Positions 23,001 to 35,000 of a stretch of DNA of 64,000 nt are shown piece after piece. How positions within the stretch are numbered: the stretch's first letter is position 1; each line of letters starts with the position of its first letter. The stretch is from contig CM049307.1 in assembly GCA_026874595.1 (NCBI GenBank), forward strand, positions 63,704,370 to 63,768,369, written 5' to 3'. Below the pieces are notes generated by a model, which had not been told where the DNA came from, did not search any database, and worked only from the letters and a program-made list of their open reading frames with translations. The translations under genes were made by a program, and so were the position numbers. This DNA is from Sipunculus nudus (lineage: Eukaryota; Annelida; Sipuncula; Golfingiida; Sipunculidae).

Positions 23001-26000
23001 AGTCTCAGAGGAGTTCTCCGGAAACGAAAGCGGCGGCGGCGGCAGCTGAACCCGGTCAAAACATAGTATCCGCAAAACTTTGTTTTTGCGGATACAATTC
23101 TAGTAAAGTTTAAACCAATAAGCTAAACAGTTTCTTAAAAAAAAACAGTGTATAAGCTAGAAGAGTCTACACTTACATTTTTGCTTGTAAAAAACAGATC
23201 ATTGTAGGTGGCAACACCAATACCTCAGTTTCAGATATGACATGTGACAAACATTGGCATAAAATTTGGTGATGACAGCTCCAGCTGTTTCTGAGATTTT
23301 AAGTTTAGTATGCTTTTTTGCACAGATGACTAAGTTAAACCTCCTGTAACTCGGCCAAAAATCGCTGAAATGGAGCCATTCAAACAAATTTGGGATCATT
23401 TCTTTGAAATATTGGACAATTTGGCTGGACAATTTTGGAGAAGCAGATTTTTATATCTTTTTTAACTTTTCCTGTATAAATCTTAGAAAATCACTGAATC
23501 AAAACCATTTGAACAAATTTGAATTATCAACATCTAAGGATAATTCATGTGTATGATTAAAGAATTCGACCCAATGGTTTTTGAGAAGAAGATCTTTGTG
23601 GCCACTGAGCAGAAATGGGCTGCTCTAACATTTGACTATATTCAGCTTCCCGTAACTCGATCAAAAGTCATTGAACAGAGACCATTTGAACAAATTTTAG
23701 AAAGCACTACCCTAGAAGCATTTCTGTGCAATATTAAACAATTTGGCTTTACACTTTCTGAGAAGAAGTTTTTTGTAGCCCTCTGTATGCTTCGGGGCCT
23801 GTTGACCCCAGTACAAAAAGACCAATGCAGGTGGCGTCACAAATACCTCAATTTCAGATATGACTCAAGTGACCAACATTAACATAAAATTTGATGATGA
23901 TAGCTCCAGCCGTTTCTGAGATTGTAATTTTAGCATGCAAATGACTAAGTTCAACTTCCTGTAACTCAGTCAAAAATCACTGAACTGGAACCATTCGAAC
24001 AAACTTGAGAGAGATTGTTACAGGGAACATTTCTGCGAAATTCAGAGAAGAAGATTTTAAAAGGTTTTTCAGCTTTTTCTCTATAAAATCTAAATTATTG
24101 CAGATACCGAATAATCAGCTCAAGGGCACCAAATTTCACATGTGACTAATTCTTACAAGTAATTTGGAGCTGCTAGCTCTGATGGTTTCTGACTTACAGC
24201 CATGGACGGCAGACAGCCAACCTTGGTCAGCTGACCGACGCCGCCTCGCCATCCCATAAGCTCACAGGTTCGCTAAAAATCATATCTTTGAATTATGAAT
24301 TATATTATTGACTACAATTTTTTCTTCTAATTATCAGTCTAAAGAAATAAAATATTCAGGAATGTCAAAGAAATTAGCTGAAATCCAGTGGTTTTTGGTG
24401 GTTTTCTGTGAATAGCCTGACCATCCAGTGACTGCTTATACTTACTGTGTTTCTGAGTGGAGTTTACATCTTGAGAACACTAGACAAGCAAAACAATATC
24501 TACAGGTAAAACTTATATTGATTATACCCTGCTGCCATGCTTAACTTACCGCCAAGCCTTTTTAGGTCTACTGAACAATGATATAGGTCAACATGAAGTA
24601 TTTTATGGTCTATAACATGAATTATTTAATGTAAGGTTAAATATTTATATTCACTTGACACCATACAAAATATTACATGAATATTTTACATATAACTGTG
24701 ATGACAGAATTTTGTTTATCACTCTTTCAAATGATAAACTCCAGCTCTTTTGATTTTATGTACTAGACCTGAAGCAATCATAACACCATTACTTATACAT
24801 TTCAGTAGTGACAATAAGTGAATACTGTTGCTGTTCATCCAAACACCTCCAAAGACTCCAGAGGATTTTGTTTGGATATATAAATGTTCAGATAAATGGT
24901 TATGGCAAATTGCCACAAAAGCATCAATGTCATAAACATGAAAAGGTATAACAGACATTGAATAAACTATCAGAATGGAATAATCAACTTTCACTCAAAT
25001 AAGTATTTAATGTTTATTATAGTCAGATCAACCCCTGTGTACCTTTTTTATTATTATTATTAAATCAATGTTCCAAACAAAACTTGCACTATTTACAGAG
25101 CAAAGAAAATGCAAACATTTTTGTATCATACCTGTTAATGATTTGAATATTATTTACTTTACAGACTTAGGCTGTATCAGCACTTGGTTTGCATCTAAAC
25201 TGGATTATACTAAACCGGTTTACTTTAGTCTTAAATTAAATCTGCTTTGCAACTGCACTGTAGTTCACTTTTCAAAAGCCTAAACCGGTTTGTAAAACAC
25301 AACTTGAGTTTGTTGTCTGCACTTGGATTGTAATCGGATTCAGGCCTGCAACTGAGGGCTCCCTTGCACAACATATGCTGGGGCAACATCAGAGGTAGTG
25401 GTCAAGGCCGTTCACTGAAACTGGACTCATTCGGACTAGAAGCGGGTGTGCCTGTATGCACTAGAAACCGGTTTACTGTAAACAGGACTAAAATAAACCG
25501 GACTACTGTAGTCTGCCTTTCAAGTGGACTACAGTAAACAAACTTATGGGCCTAGTCACGGTGTGGACAGAGTAAACCAATTCACGATCCAGTTATCTGC
25601 TAGAGTGGATACAGCCTTATATATCTGTGATTCATGGCATCCCTACAAGTTGCCAATGTTTGTCCTTCAGGGATATGGTTATGACATAATGTATGACATG
25701 AGAGTGCAGCGTGTGCACAAGGAGAGTATAAGCCTCACTGTAAACAGGGTTTGGCAGTTCTTCACCACCAGTTCTGTAGTTATGGGTGCCTCTTGACTAC
25801 TAACCACAGTTCATTTCATTTGATAGGATAATATATTTTTGAACTATTTACAGGAAAATGATGAAAAGTAGTTAATCTGAAATTTTCATATCTGATCAAA
25901 ACTTCTGTGAAATTTAATATAAACTTTTATAATTTGGTTTCCCATTTTGGATTTGTGACTTTTGGATGAGTGTTGTTCTGATAAATGGCACCTCACTCTG

Positions 26001-29000
26001 TTTCATTAATCTGATGGTGACTTGTTTTATCAACACAATAATTAAAGAGATGAATGTGAAACATGTACCAACCTTTTCTTGTTTAGCCTTGGATCCTCCT
26101 CTCTCAGGTTATCTTCCAAAATGATTTCTTGCTCCACTTCTGGCTCTGCATCAACAAACATTTCTGTTTCTGTTTCAGGCAGGTTCGTAGCTCCCTGTGA
26201 CCTAGATTCTTGTGACCTTGACTCATTTTGTGTTGACCTTGACCCACTTTGTGTGGATGCTGCCCCATTTTGTGATGACTCTGACCCATTCTGATTTGAC
26301 CTAAACCTATTTTTATTTGACCTTGACCCATTTTGTGTTGGTATTTCTGTTAAGGAAGATTCCTGGTACTGCTCATCCAATGTTGACTTTGGTAGTCTTT
26401 GGATAACTGACTCATGACTTGATAAATACGACCCAGCTTCTCTGGCACCTTTGTTTATGACTGATGGCTGGCTGGCCAGGCTGTGATTGGACATTGCCAA
26501 GCCTACAGGATCAGATGAGTATGGGTCAGGAGGCTCGTCCATATGATTTTCAAATGTGCTTTGGCCCTGAAAGTCTGCCTGGCTGAGCTGATAACCCCTG
26601 GCTGGGGAAGGCTGCTCCTCCTTGTAAGAAGCTGACTTTATATTAGGCACATGATACTGAAATATAAAATAAGAGCAAAATTACACAGACATGAGTACAT
26701 GTACCAGAACCAGCAGCATTGTGCTTTATTCAACACATGTAATTGTATCACTTAGGCAGCAGAAAATATTAGTTTGACATGGTTTAAAACAGCCTTTGAA
26801 ACAAACCCTCCATCACTGCAATGTCATCACTGTCTAAGGCAATAATGATCAAACTTTCAATGAAAAATTATAATGAAAAAACATTTACCAGATCATCCAT
26901 AAAACAAGTTTTAACTTAGCTGACTTCTGTACATATTGAATTGGTGAGATTAACTGACATATAAATTGAATTATATGTTAAAGCCTAGAACTGTAATGAT
27001 ACATTATCTCACAGTATTATACATATCATGATAAATCCCTCATGATACAGTTATGTACATGCATGTCCTCTGAAACAAATCTGCAGTCTGAACACACTGT
27101 CTGCAGACTCTTTAAGCTACCGCTAGCCCGTGTCTGCAAGCACATGTCTGTAGTGTGAACCCAGCTTTACAGCCTTTCTGAAGATCCTCACCTGATGTGA
27201 CTCGCAGTAAGCTTTAAGAATTTTGACAGCCCAGTCTAGAAGTTCATTTCCATCAGGCGGCACAGGGTCCTCATGAATTTGTTCATTAGTCAGAATTGCT
27301 AATACCCTGCACAACTGGTGTATCACATCTCTGAAACAGAAATAATCATAACAATAAAACCAGGGTTTGCGAAAATAAGTACATGCTTACTGGATGTTAT
27401 ATGTGTTAACTGTGGAACATAAATTTTTTATGCAAATAAATGGAGAAAGGAGGCACAGTCTAAATGGCCTATACTGCAAGTATAAAATGGCTTCAGATCG
27501 GGTTCGACTCTCGATTGGCATGGCTGGGTCTCCACTGCAGGGATCGGTGAAGGGAATGTGGGTTGCTTCTGTCTTTGGGGCTGTGGGTGCTGTGGCTTTC
27601 CTATAAGGTCGTCAGTGTGGGTTGAAAGATGGCGGTCTCTCGCGGCTTTTGGCTTGGTGGCATCGCGTCTGTTTGCTCTGAGAACAATGCTAAAGGAGCG
27701 CGCAGGGCTGGGGTCTTGACCTCAGCAACCTGTAGCTGCTCAATGAGCGAAAACATCTTCAGTCAGTCATGAGGCATAGATGAACCAGAACCCTGACAAG
27801 TCATCCAGGACCCCACAGAAGGCCTGTAGCCTTTGATTGTGAGCTGAGTGATGCTTGAAAATCTTTAATCAGAACCTGATTTTATGTAGAGAAAGAGAGG
27901 ACTGAACCATAACAGAATTTAGCAGTTTAGATTTTAATGATTGGATCACTGCCAGTTTCTTAGGTATTATGTTAATGTAGACCCTGAAAGTGGAGCATCC
28001 CCATGCAAAATTGGCATTATTACATTGGATGTATAAACTGCAAGCTTATTCAATGTGTAATAAGTAGAATGATCCTGTGATCTTGACCTTTGACCTTATG
28101 ATGACAAAAACAAGAGAGTGACTAAGTGTATGAGTCGTATGTGAAAGACGAAAGGTTTGGTCAAATACTTTGGCTTAAAATGTGTCCAAAAACTCTGAAA
28201 AGAAGTGGATCCTGTGACCTTGAACATTGACGTAGTGACCTCAAAATTCACCATAGTACCTCTCATATTGGTAGTTAAGCCATATTTGGAAGATTGAACA
28301 TTAAAAATGAAAACTTTGGCTTAAAATGTGTCCATAAGCTTTTAAAAAAGGTAGGTGCTGTGACCTTATCCTTGTGACCTCAAAACAGGCTTCTGCCCCA
28401 ATTGGTAGATAAACTATAAGTGGAAGACAGAAGGTTATAAAGAATGCTTTGGCTTGCACTGTGGCCCTGACCTTTGACCTACTGACTCAAAATCAACAGG
28501 ATTCTCCCCTATTGGTAGGTAAGTAATAAGTGAAAGATAAAAGGGTTTTGTTAACTAGAGGTCCTTACATGTGTCTGCAAGCTTTCTTTAACAAGTGACC
28601 CATGGGTCATGACGCTCAGCTGACTTGGAAGAGATTTGCAAAAGGAAATTTTATCATCTGAATGGTAGTATATAATTAACCATTCAACTGAAGCATCAAA
28701 CAGATTAACTAACAGGCTGAGATTGTGTCTGTATTAATATATCTCAAAAATAGAGAAAAAATGCGTAAACTTAAAAAAAAATACAGGTGGCTCCACCAGT
28801 CTGCAGAAACTAATAAAAAAAACACTTAATGGTCAATATCCATGCAAAGAATCATGGTGGTCTCTTGATTAGTTGTTCAGATACTTCAGCTTTTGTATCA
28901 AATTTTCCATTATTCTGAGGGATACTTTTGAGTCCTATAGCTTGAAGGATATGGGTAACAGAAACCTAATTCCAGGTTTCCACAGACCCTTTTCATGGGC

Positions 29001-32000
29001 CCCCTGCATGACAAGAATGAAGATTCTAGGTCCAGTTGTTACAATTTGTACCCTGTTGATAGATAACCACATCTTTAAAGGTCTCAAAAATAGAGAAATT
29101 TATTCATAAAAATTTGTAAAAAATAGAGATGGCACACCCAGTCTGCTAAAAACTGATGGAACATGTCATGATCAATATGTATGCCAAAAATCATGAGCAC
29201 CAGTGTTGTAGTTATTGAGATACTGGAGTTTTTGTATCAAATTTTTCATTATTCTGGGGGGGTATTTTGGAGCCATACAGCTTAATGGAAATGGGTAACA
29301 GAGACCTAATTTCAGGTTTCCATGGAGATTTCACATGGGTCTCCCTGTGTGTAAAGAATGAAGATTCTAGGTCCAGTTGTTATGATTTGTGCCATGTTAA
29401 CAGATGTTTATATCTTTAAAGGTCTCAAAAATAGAGAAAAAAATGAGAAAAAAAGCCCGGAAAAATATATGTGGTGCCACCAGGCTGCAGAAACTGATGA
29501 AACACTCCATGATCAATATTCATACAAACAATTTTGGTGATCTCTGCATTAGTTGTTCAGATACTTCAGCTTTTGTATCAAATTTTCCATTATTCTGAGC
29601 TGTACTTTGGAGTGCCATAGCTCAAAGGATATGAGTAACAGAGACCTAATTTCAGGTTTCCATGGAGACTTTTCATAGGTCTCCCTGTGTGTCAAGAATG
29701 AAGATTCTAGGTCCAATATGAACCCTGTTGACAGATAACTACATCCTTAAAGGTCTCAAAAATAGAGAAAAAAATTGTAAAAGTTTGAAAAATACAGGTG
29801 GCGCCACCAGTCTGCAGAATCTGATGAAACATCTCATGATCAATATGTATGCCAAAAATCATGACTATCAGTGAAGTAGCTAATCAGATATTGAAGTTTT
29901 TTTATGAAATTTTTGACTATTCTGGGTGGTACTTTGGGGCCCCATAGCTCGAAGGATATGGGTAACAAAGACCTAATTTCTGGTTTCCATGGAGACTTTT
30001 CATAGGTCTCTCAGAATGTCAAGAATGAAGATTCTAGGTCCTGTCTTTACGATTTGTGCCCTGTTAACAGATGCTCACATTTTTAAAGGTCGCAAAATAG
30101 AGAAAAAAATTCGTAGAAAATAAAAAAATACAGGTGGCGCCACCAGTCTGCAGGAACTGATGGAACAGCTCATTATCAATGTGTATGCCAAAAATCATGA
30201 CCATCAGTGATGTAGTTAATTAAATATTGAAGTTTTTGTATGAAATTTTTGACTATTCTGGGGGGTACTTTGGGCCCCCATAGGTTGAAGGATATGGGTA
30301 ACAAAGACCTAATTCCAGGTTTCAAAGGAGATTTTTCATGGACCTCTCTGGATGTAAAGTAAGAAGATTCCAGGTCCAGTGGTTACGATTTGTGCCTTGT
30401 TAACAGACAGACGGCCGGATGGCCGGACGGACGGCCAGACGGCCGGACGGACAACAGACGAAGAGTGATCGCTATAGCTCAGATGACTTACAGTCAGCTG
30501 AGCTAAAAATAGAGGTGGCGCAACCAGTCTGCAGAAACTGATGAAACATCTCATGATCAATATGTATGCCAAAAATCATGACCATTAGTGATGTAGTTAA
30601 TGAGATATTGCTTTATTTTAATGAAATTTTTGACAATTCTGGGGGGTACTTTGGGGCCCCATAGCTCGAAGGATATGGGTAACAGAGACCTAATTTCTGG
30701 TTTCCATGGAGACTTTTCATAGGTCTCTCAGAATGTCAAGAATGAAGATTCTAGGTCCAGTCTTTACAATTTGTGCCCTGTTAACAGATGTTCACATTTT
30801 TAAAGGTCTCAAAATAGAGAAAACAATTTGTAAAAAATAAAAAAATACAGGTGGCGCCATCAGTCTGCAGAAACTTATGAAACATCTCATGATCAATATG
30901 TATGCCAAATATCATGACCATCAGTGATGTAGTTAATGAGATATTGAAGTTTTTGTATGAAATTTTTCACTATTCTGGGGGGTACTTTGGGGCCCCATAG
31001 CTCGAAGAATATGGGTAACAGAGACCTAATTTCTGGTTTCCATGGAGACTTTTCATAGGTCTCTCAGAATGTCAAGAATGAAGATTCTAGGTCCAGTCTT
31101 TACGATTTGTGCCCTGTTAACAGATGTTCACATTTTTAAAGGTCTCAAAAATAGAGAAAAAAATTCGTAAAAAATAAAAAAATACAGGTGGCGCCACCAG
31201 TCTGCAGAAACTGTTGGAACATCTCATGATCAATATGTATGCCAAAAATCATGACCATCAGTGATGTAGTTAATGAGATATTGAAGTTTTTGTATGAAAT
31301 TTTTTACTATTCTGGGGGGTACTTTGGGGCCCATAGCTCGAAGAATATGGGTAACAGAGACCTAATTCCAGGTTTCCAAGGATTTTTTTTCATGGACCTC
31401 TCCGGATATAAAGTAAGAAGATTCCAGGTCCAGTGGTTACGATTTATGCCTTGTTTACGGACAGACGGCCGGATGGCCGGACGGACGACGGACAAAGAGT
31501 GATCGCTATAGCTCAGATGACTTACAGTCAGCTGAGCTAAAAATGGAACTCCTGTGACCTTGATCTTTTACCTGAAAATCAATCTTTTTTTTCCCTACTG
31601 GAAGGTCAGCCATATGTGAAAGATGGAAGGCTTTGGTCAAATACTTTGGCTTTAGATTTGTCAACAACCTTTATTAAAGAACAATACGTGCTGTGACCTT
31701 GACCTTTAATCTTGTGACATCAAAATCAATTGGTTCTTCCCCTATTGGTAGGAGACCCATAAGTGAAAGATGGAAGGTTTGGAATGAAAAGTTTGGCTGA
31801 TAATGCATTCACAATCTTTCTGAAGAAATGGGTCCTGTGGCCTTGAAATTTACATGGTTCCTATTTTAGTATTGGAGGATGTTTATGCCACGTTTTAAAC
31901 AAACCAGTCAATACAGAAACAAATTTGTGGTATACAGATGGACAGACAGGGTGATTACTGTAGGGCACCCACTTTTTCAAGTGGGGCTCTAATGACAGTT

Positions 32001-35000
32001 ACTTGAATTCAACTGTCCAAGGGCATAAAGAAAAGACATTGTTACCCGAAGTTAACCATCGTATGACATAGTTGATTGTAGTAAAATTCAAAGGACTGAG
32101 AGGAATGACATAATTTTAAGTTAGCTGTCCAAGGACATGGAGGAATGGTATAGTTAATTGTAGTAAAGTGTCCTATCTGTAAACTATACTCTACATACAA
32201 GTTCACAAGACAATATATCAATATATATAGTTCACATGATACTGTATAAAAGTATACTGTAATTGAAAACCGAAAACAATAGAGACACCTTAGAAAAGTG
32301 GTACATATATAAAATAGTATTACTAAAAGCTGAAAAAAACACACCAAATGTCCAAACTTTAGTTGCAGTGTAATCTACTGGTGGTCTCACCTGTATAAAG
32401 CTCTTCTCCTGTCTATTAGCGGGCCTTGTGATTTTTCCATTACTTCACCCAACATTTCTCTGAACAGCCCTATGTGGCGCTTTAGTGATGTGACCATTTT
32501 GAAATACTTTTTGTCGGCCTTGGGGGTTCTTTCCGAATCATTGTTATGGCGCACTGTTAAGATGACAACACGGCAAAAAATTGTTGATGATGGAAATTGT
32601 TGAAATGATAAAGAAATTTAAATGTTTCTGACAAAACTTTCTTGTTCTTCTGTTTCAATAAGAATTTATAAATTATATCCTCCATTTCACCAAATCTGTC
32701 AACATTATTTTCGCAAAACTTACTTTAATGTTATTTTGTATAATTTTACACAGCCATGGTGCATATCTAGAAAAATAATGACCTAATTCTTTAAGAAGCA
32801 GACTTGTGACAATTGACTGTAAAAAGCCTATAAATAAAAAGACATGGCTCTCACATGCTACATTTATGATGTTATATACTGAGCAAACTGCAGGGATGTC
32901 AGATTGTTTACACCATAAATTGCATGGCTGACCAATAAGAATCACTGTGCTAATAAATAAAGAATTAAGACATCTAACGTAACCAGTGACCGAAACAGTT
33001 GGTTCTTTAATCGAGAGGCAGTTATTTTAGGGTTTATTTAAGCTGATTATAGAATATCAACAGAAATGAAAACCCTTTTTATTTAAGATTGTTATACCAT
33101 TGTTATGTCATCAGCATAAATGGCCAAATTATTCAATACGTGTAGGATTTGCTGTAATCAAAATGTACAGTTTTTCTTCATTTTGTTTTATTATTTGTGT
33201 TTTTTTCTTTCAGGGTATTAAGTCACAATACTTTTGAACTTCCATGGGTCATCAAAGGGGTTTCCATATTTTTGTTACCCTGGAAACGGTAGTTCCTTAC
33301 ATTAACTTATTATTTACCCATTTTTATTTCACAAACATATAAAATCCTTAAAGAGATAGCACAATGCTGTTCCCTCTAATTTAACAGGTCTGATTTTTTG
33401 TTTGTTTGTTTTCCAATGTTTTAATCCATATCCAGTTATAATTATGTGCTCTCCACAGTAAACAATTTAACTGTGAAATAAAATCTACATGAAAATTTAA
33501 ATCTCCTACATTATCATGAAGTTTGCCATCTATGCTGGAAAAGGAGTGAGTTTATATAAAATGAATATAAGTCAGATATGCAGTTAACCTCTGTTTCTCT
33601 GTAGAAAAATCATAGTAGCTATTTACAAAATATAAAGTTTAATATAAATAAATCAATGAGTAAGTTATCAATGTTAAACATTTCTGGGAAAACCCTGGTT
33701 TCTTTGCATGTTTGTAGGGAGGGAAGGGAGAGGGAAGATGCCAAACCCTTCTTCCTAGTGGTAAATTTGGCTGATTTTGGTAGTTCATTTGACTGTAATC
33801 AGAGACAGCTTACTGGGTAAAAAAGATATCCCTGTTTCCAATTCATTCTCAAATTATTCCAATTGAAGCACTGATATTGTTGTCAATGACTGTCAAAGAC
33901 AGAGGAGAGACAACAACAGAGACTCCAGAGATTCTTCCACACAAAATATCTAAGGTGTACACTTGATGCTTATTACCAAAGAAGTCAATGTGCATAATAT
34001 GTTTGCCAGATGATAAGATATAAGGGGTCTGGCAAATGTTGTAATATATTTTTGTTATGTTGTCCATTAAGTGTTTTATCTGTGATTATATAAACATAAT
34101 CTTACCATATCCAAAATTTTCATATGCAGCAGGTGAAATCTGGATGAGAAAAGGAAAGTTCAATCAAAGAAAAATCAGTAAAGCAATAGTAGATAATTAT
34201 ATAAATATAACTATCTACACTAGTACAGAAAACACAGTGACAGATGAATCAAATCCAGGCACAATCAAAAGCATAGTGAAATGTGTGTAACATTATGTAT
34301 GGGAAGTCTCAATGAATGTATGACTGAAAACTATTTACTAAAGAAACTTCTACAGACAATTAAATAAATAAACTAGACAGAAAATATTTCACAGAGATGT
34401 ATTTTTTTCAGTTAGTGTGGACATGGGGGTTGGAAAAGAGTTTACACATAGGTTCAACTGTAGAAAGATATGAGTTCAACTCACTGATCAAATAACTTTA
34501 TATGAAAGGTTGTTTGTATAGTAAATCTCAGCAAAATATAAACAAATCTATAAACACACACATATATATATATAAAATTTAGCCCATCAAGATAATGATT
34601 GTGATGATGTGTTTACTGGATAGTAGTCACAGGACTTTCAATAGGAAGAAAAATTTAAGAGTCCAGGAAGCCGAGGCCAAATGTTTGGTACATCACATGG
34701 AAATTTAGAGCATATTAATGGGATGTGATCTATGTAACCTTTTGAAGGGTTTTGTAAAATTGATCTTTTATTATTTTACATAATTTTTGTATTATTATAT
34801 GATAAGATTTTGTGTCAATAAATGACTATTTGATTAGAGTGTATTCTAGGGGTTAACTGTCAGTACAGTATTTACACAATTTATTGGTGTCTGAGTTAGC
34901 TGGCAACAGCCTGTGACTGCCAGAAGAGCAAACTTTGGTCCTCTGGTTCCAACAGTCTGATATTTGTTGTGTCTTATAGGATGCTTGGACCCCCAGAACT

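Noticed and set aside
24719-24994. 91-codon minus-strand frame as an additional receptor exon
   Set aside because: No acceptor or donor gives a phase-compatible exon between 26,073 and 20,020, and composition is AT-driven.
25524-25796. 90-codon plus-strand frame
   Set aside because: It coincides with a diverged copy of the interior of the inverted-repeat element at 2,665-3,294.
28590-31543. CRISPR-like regular repeat spacing
   Set aside because: Units are contiguous and homologous over their whole length, with no unique spacers, and the context is eukaryotic.
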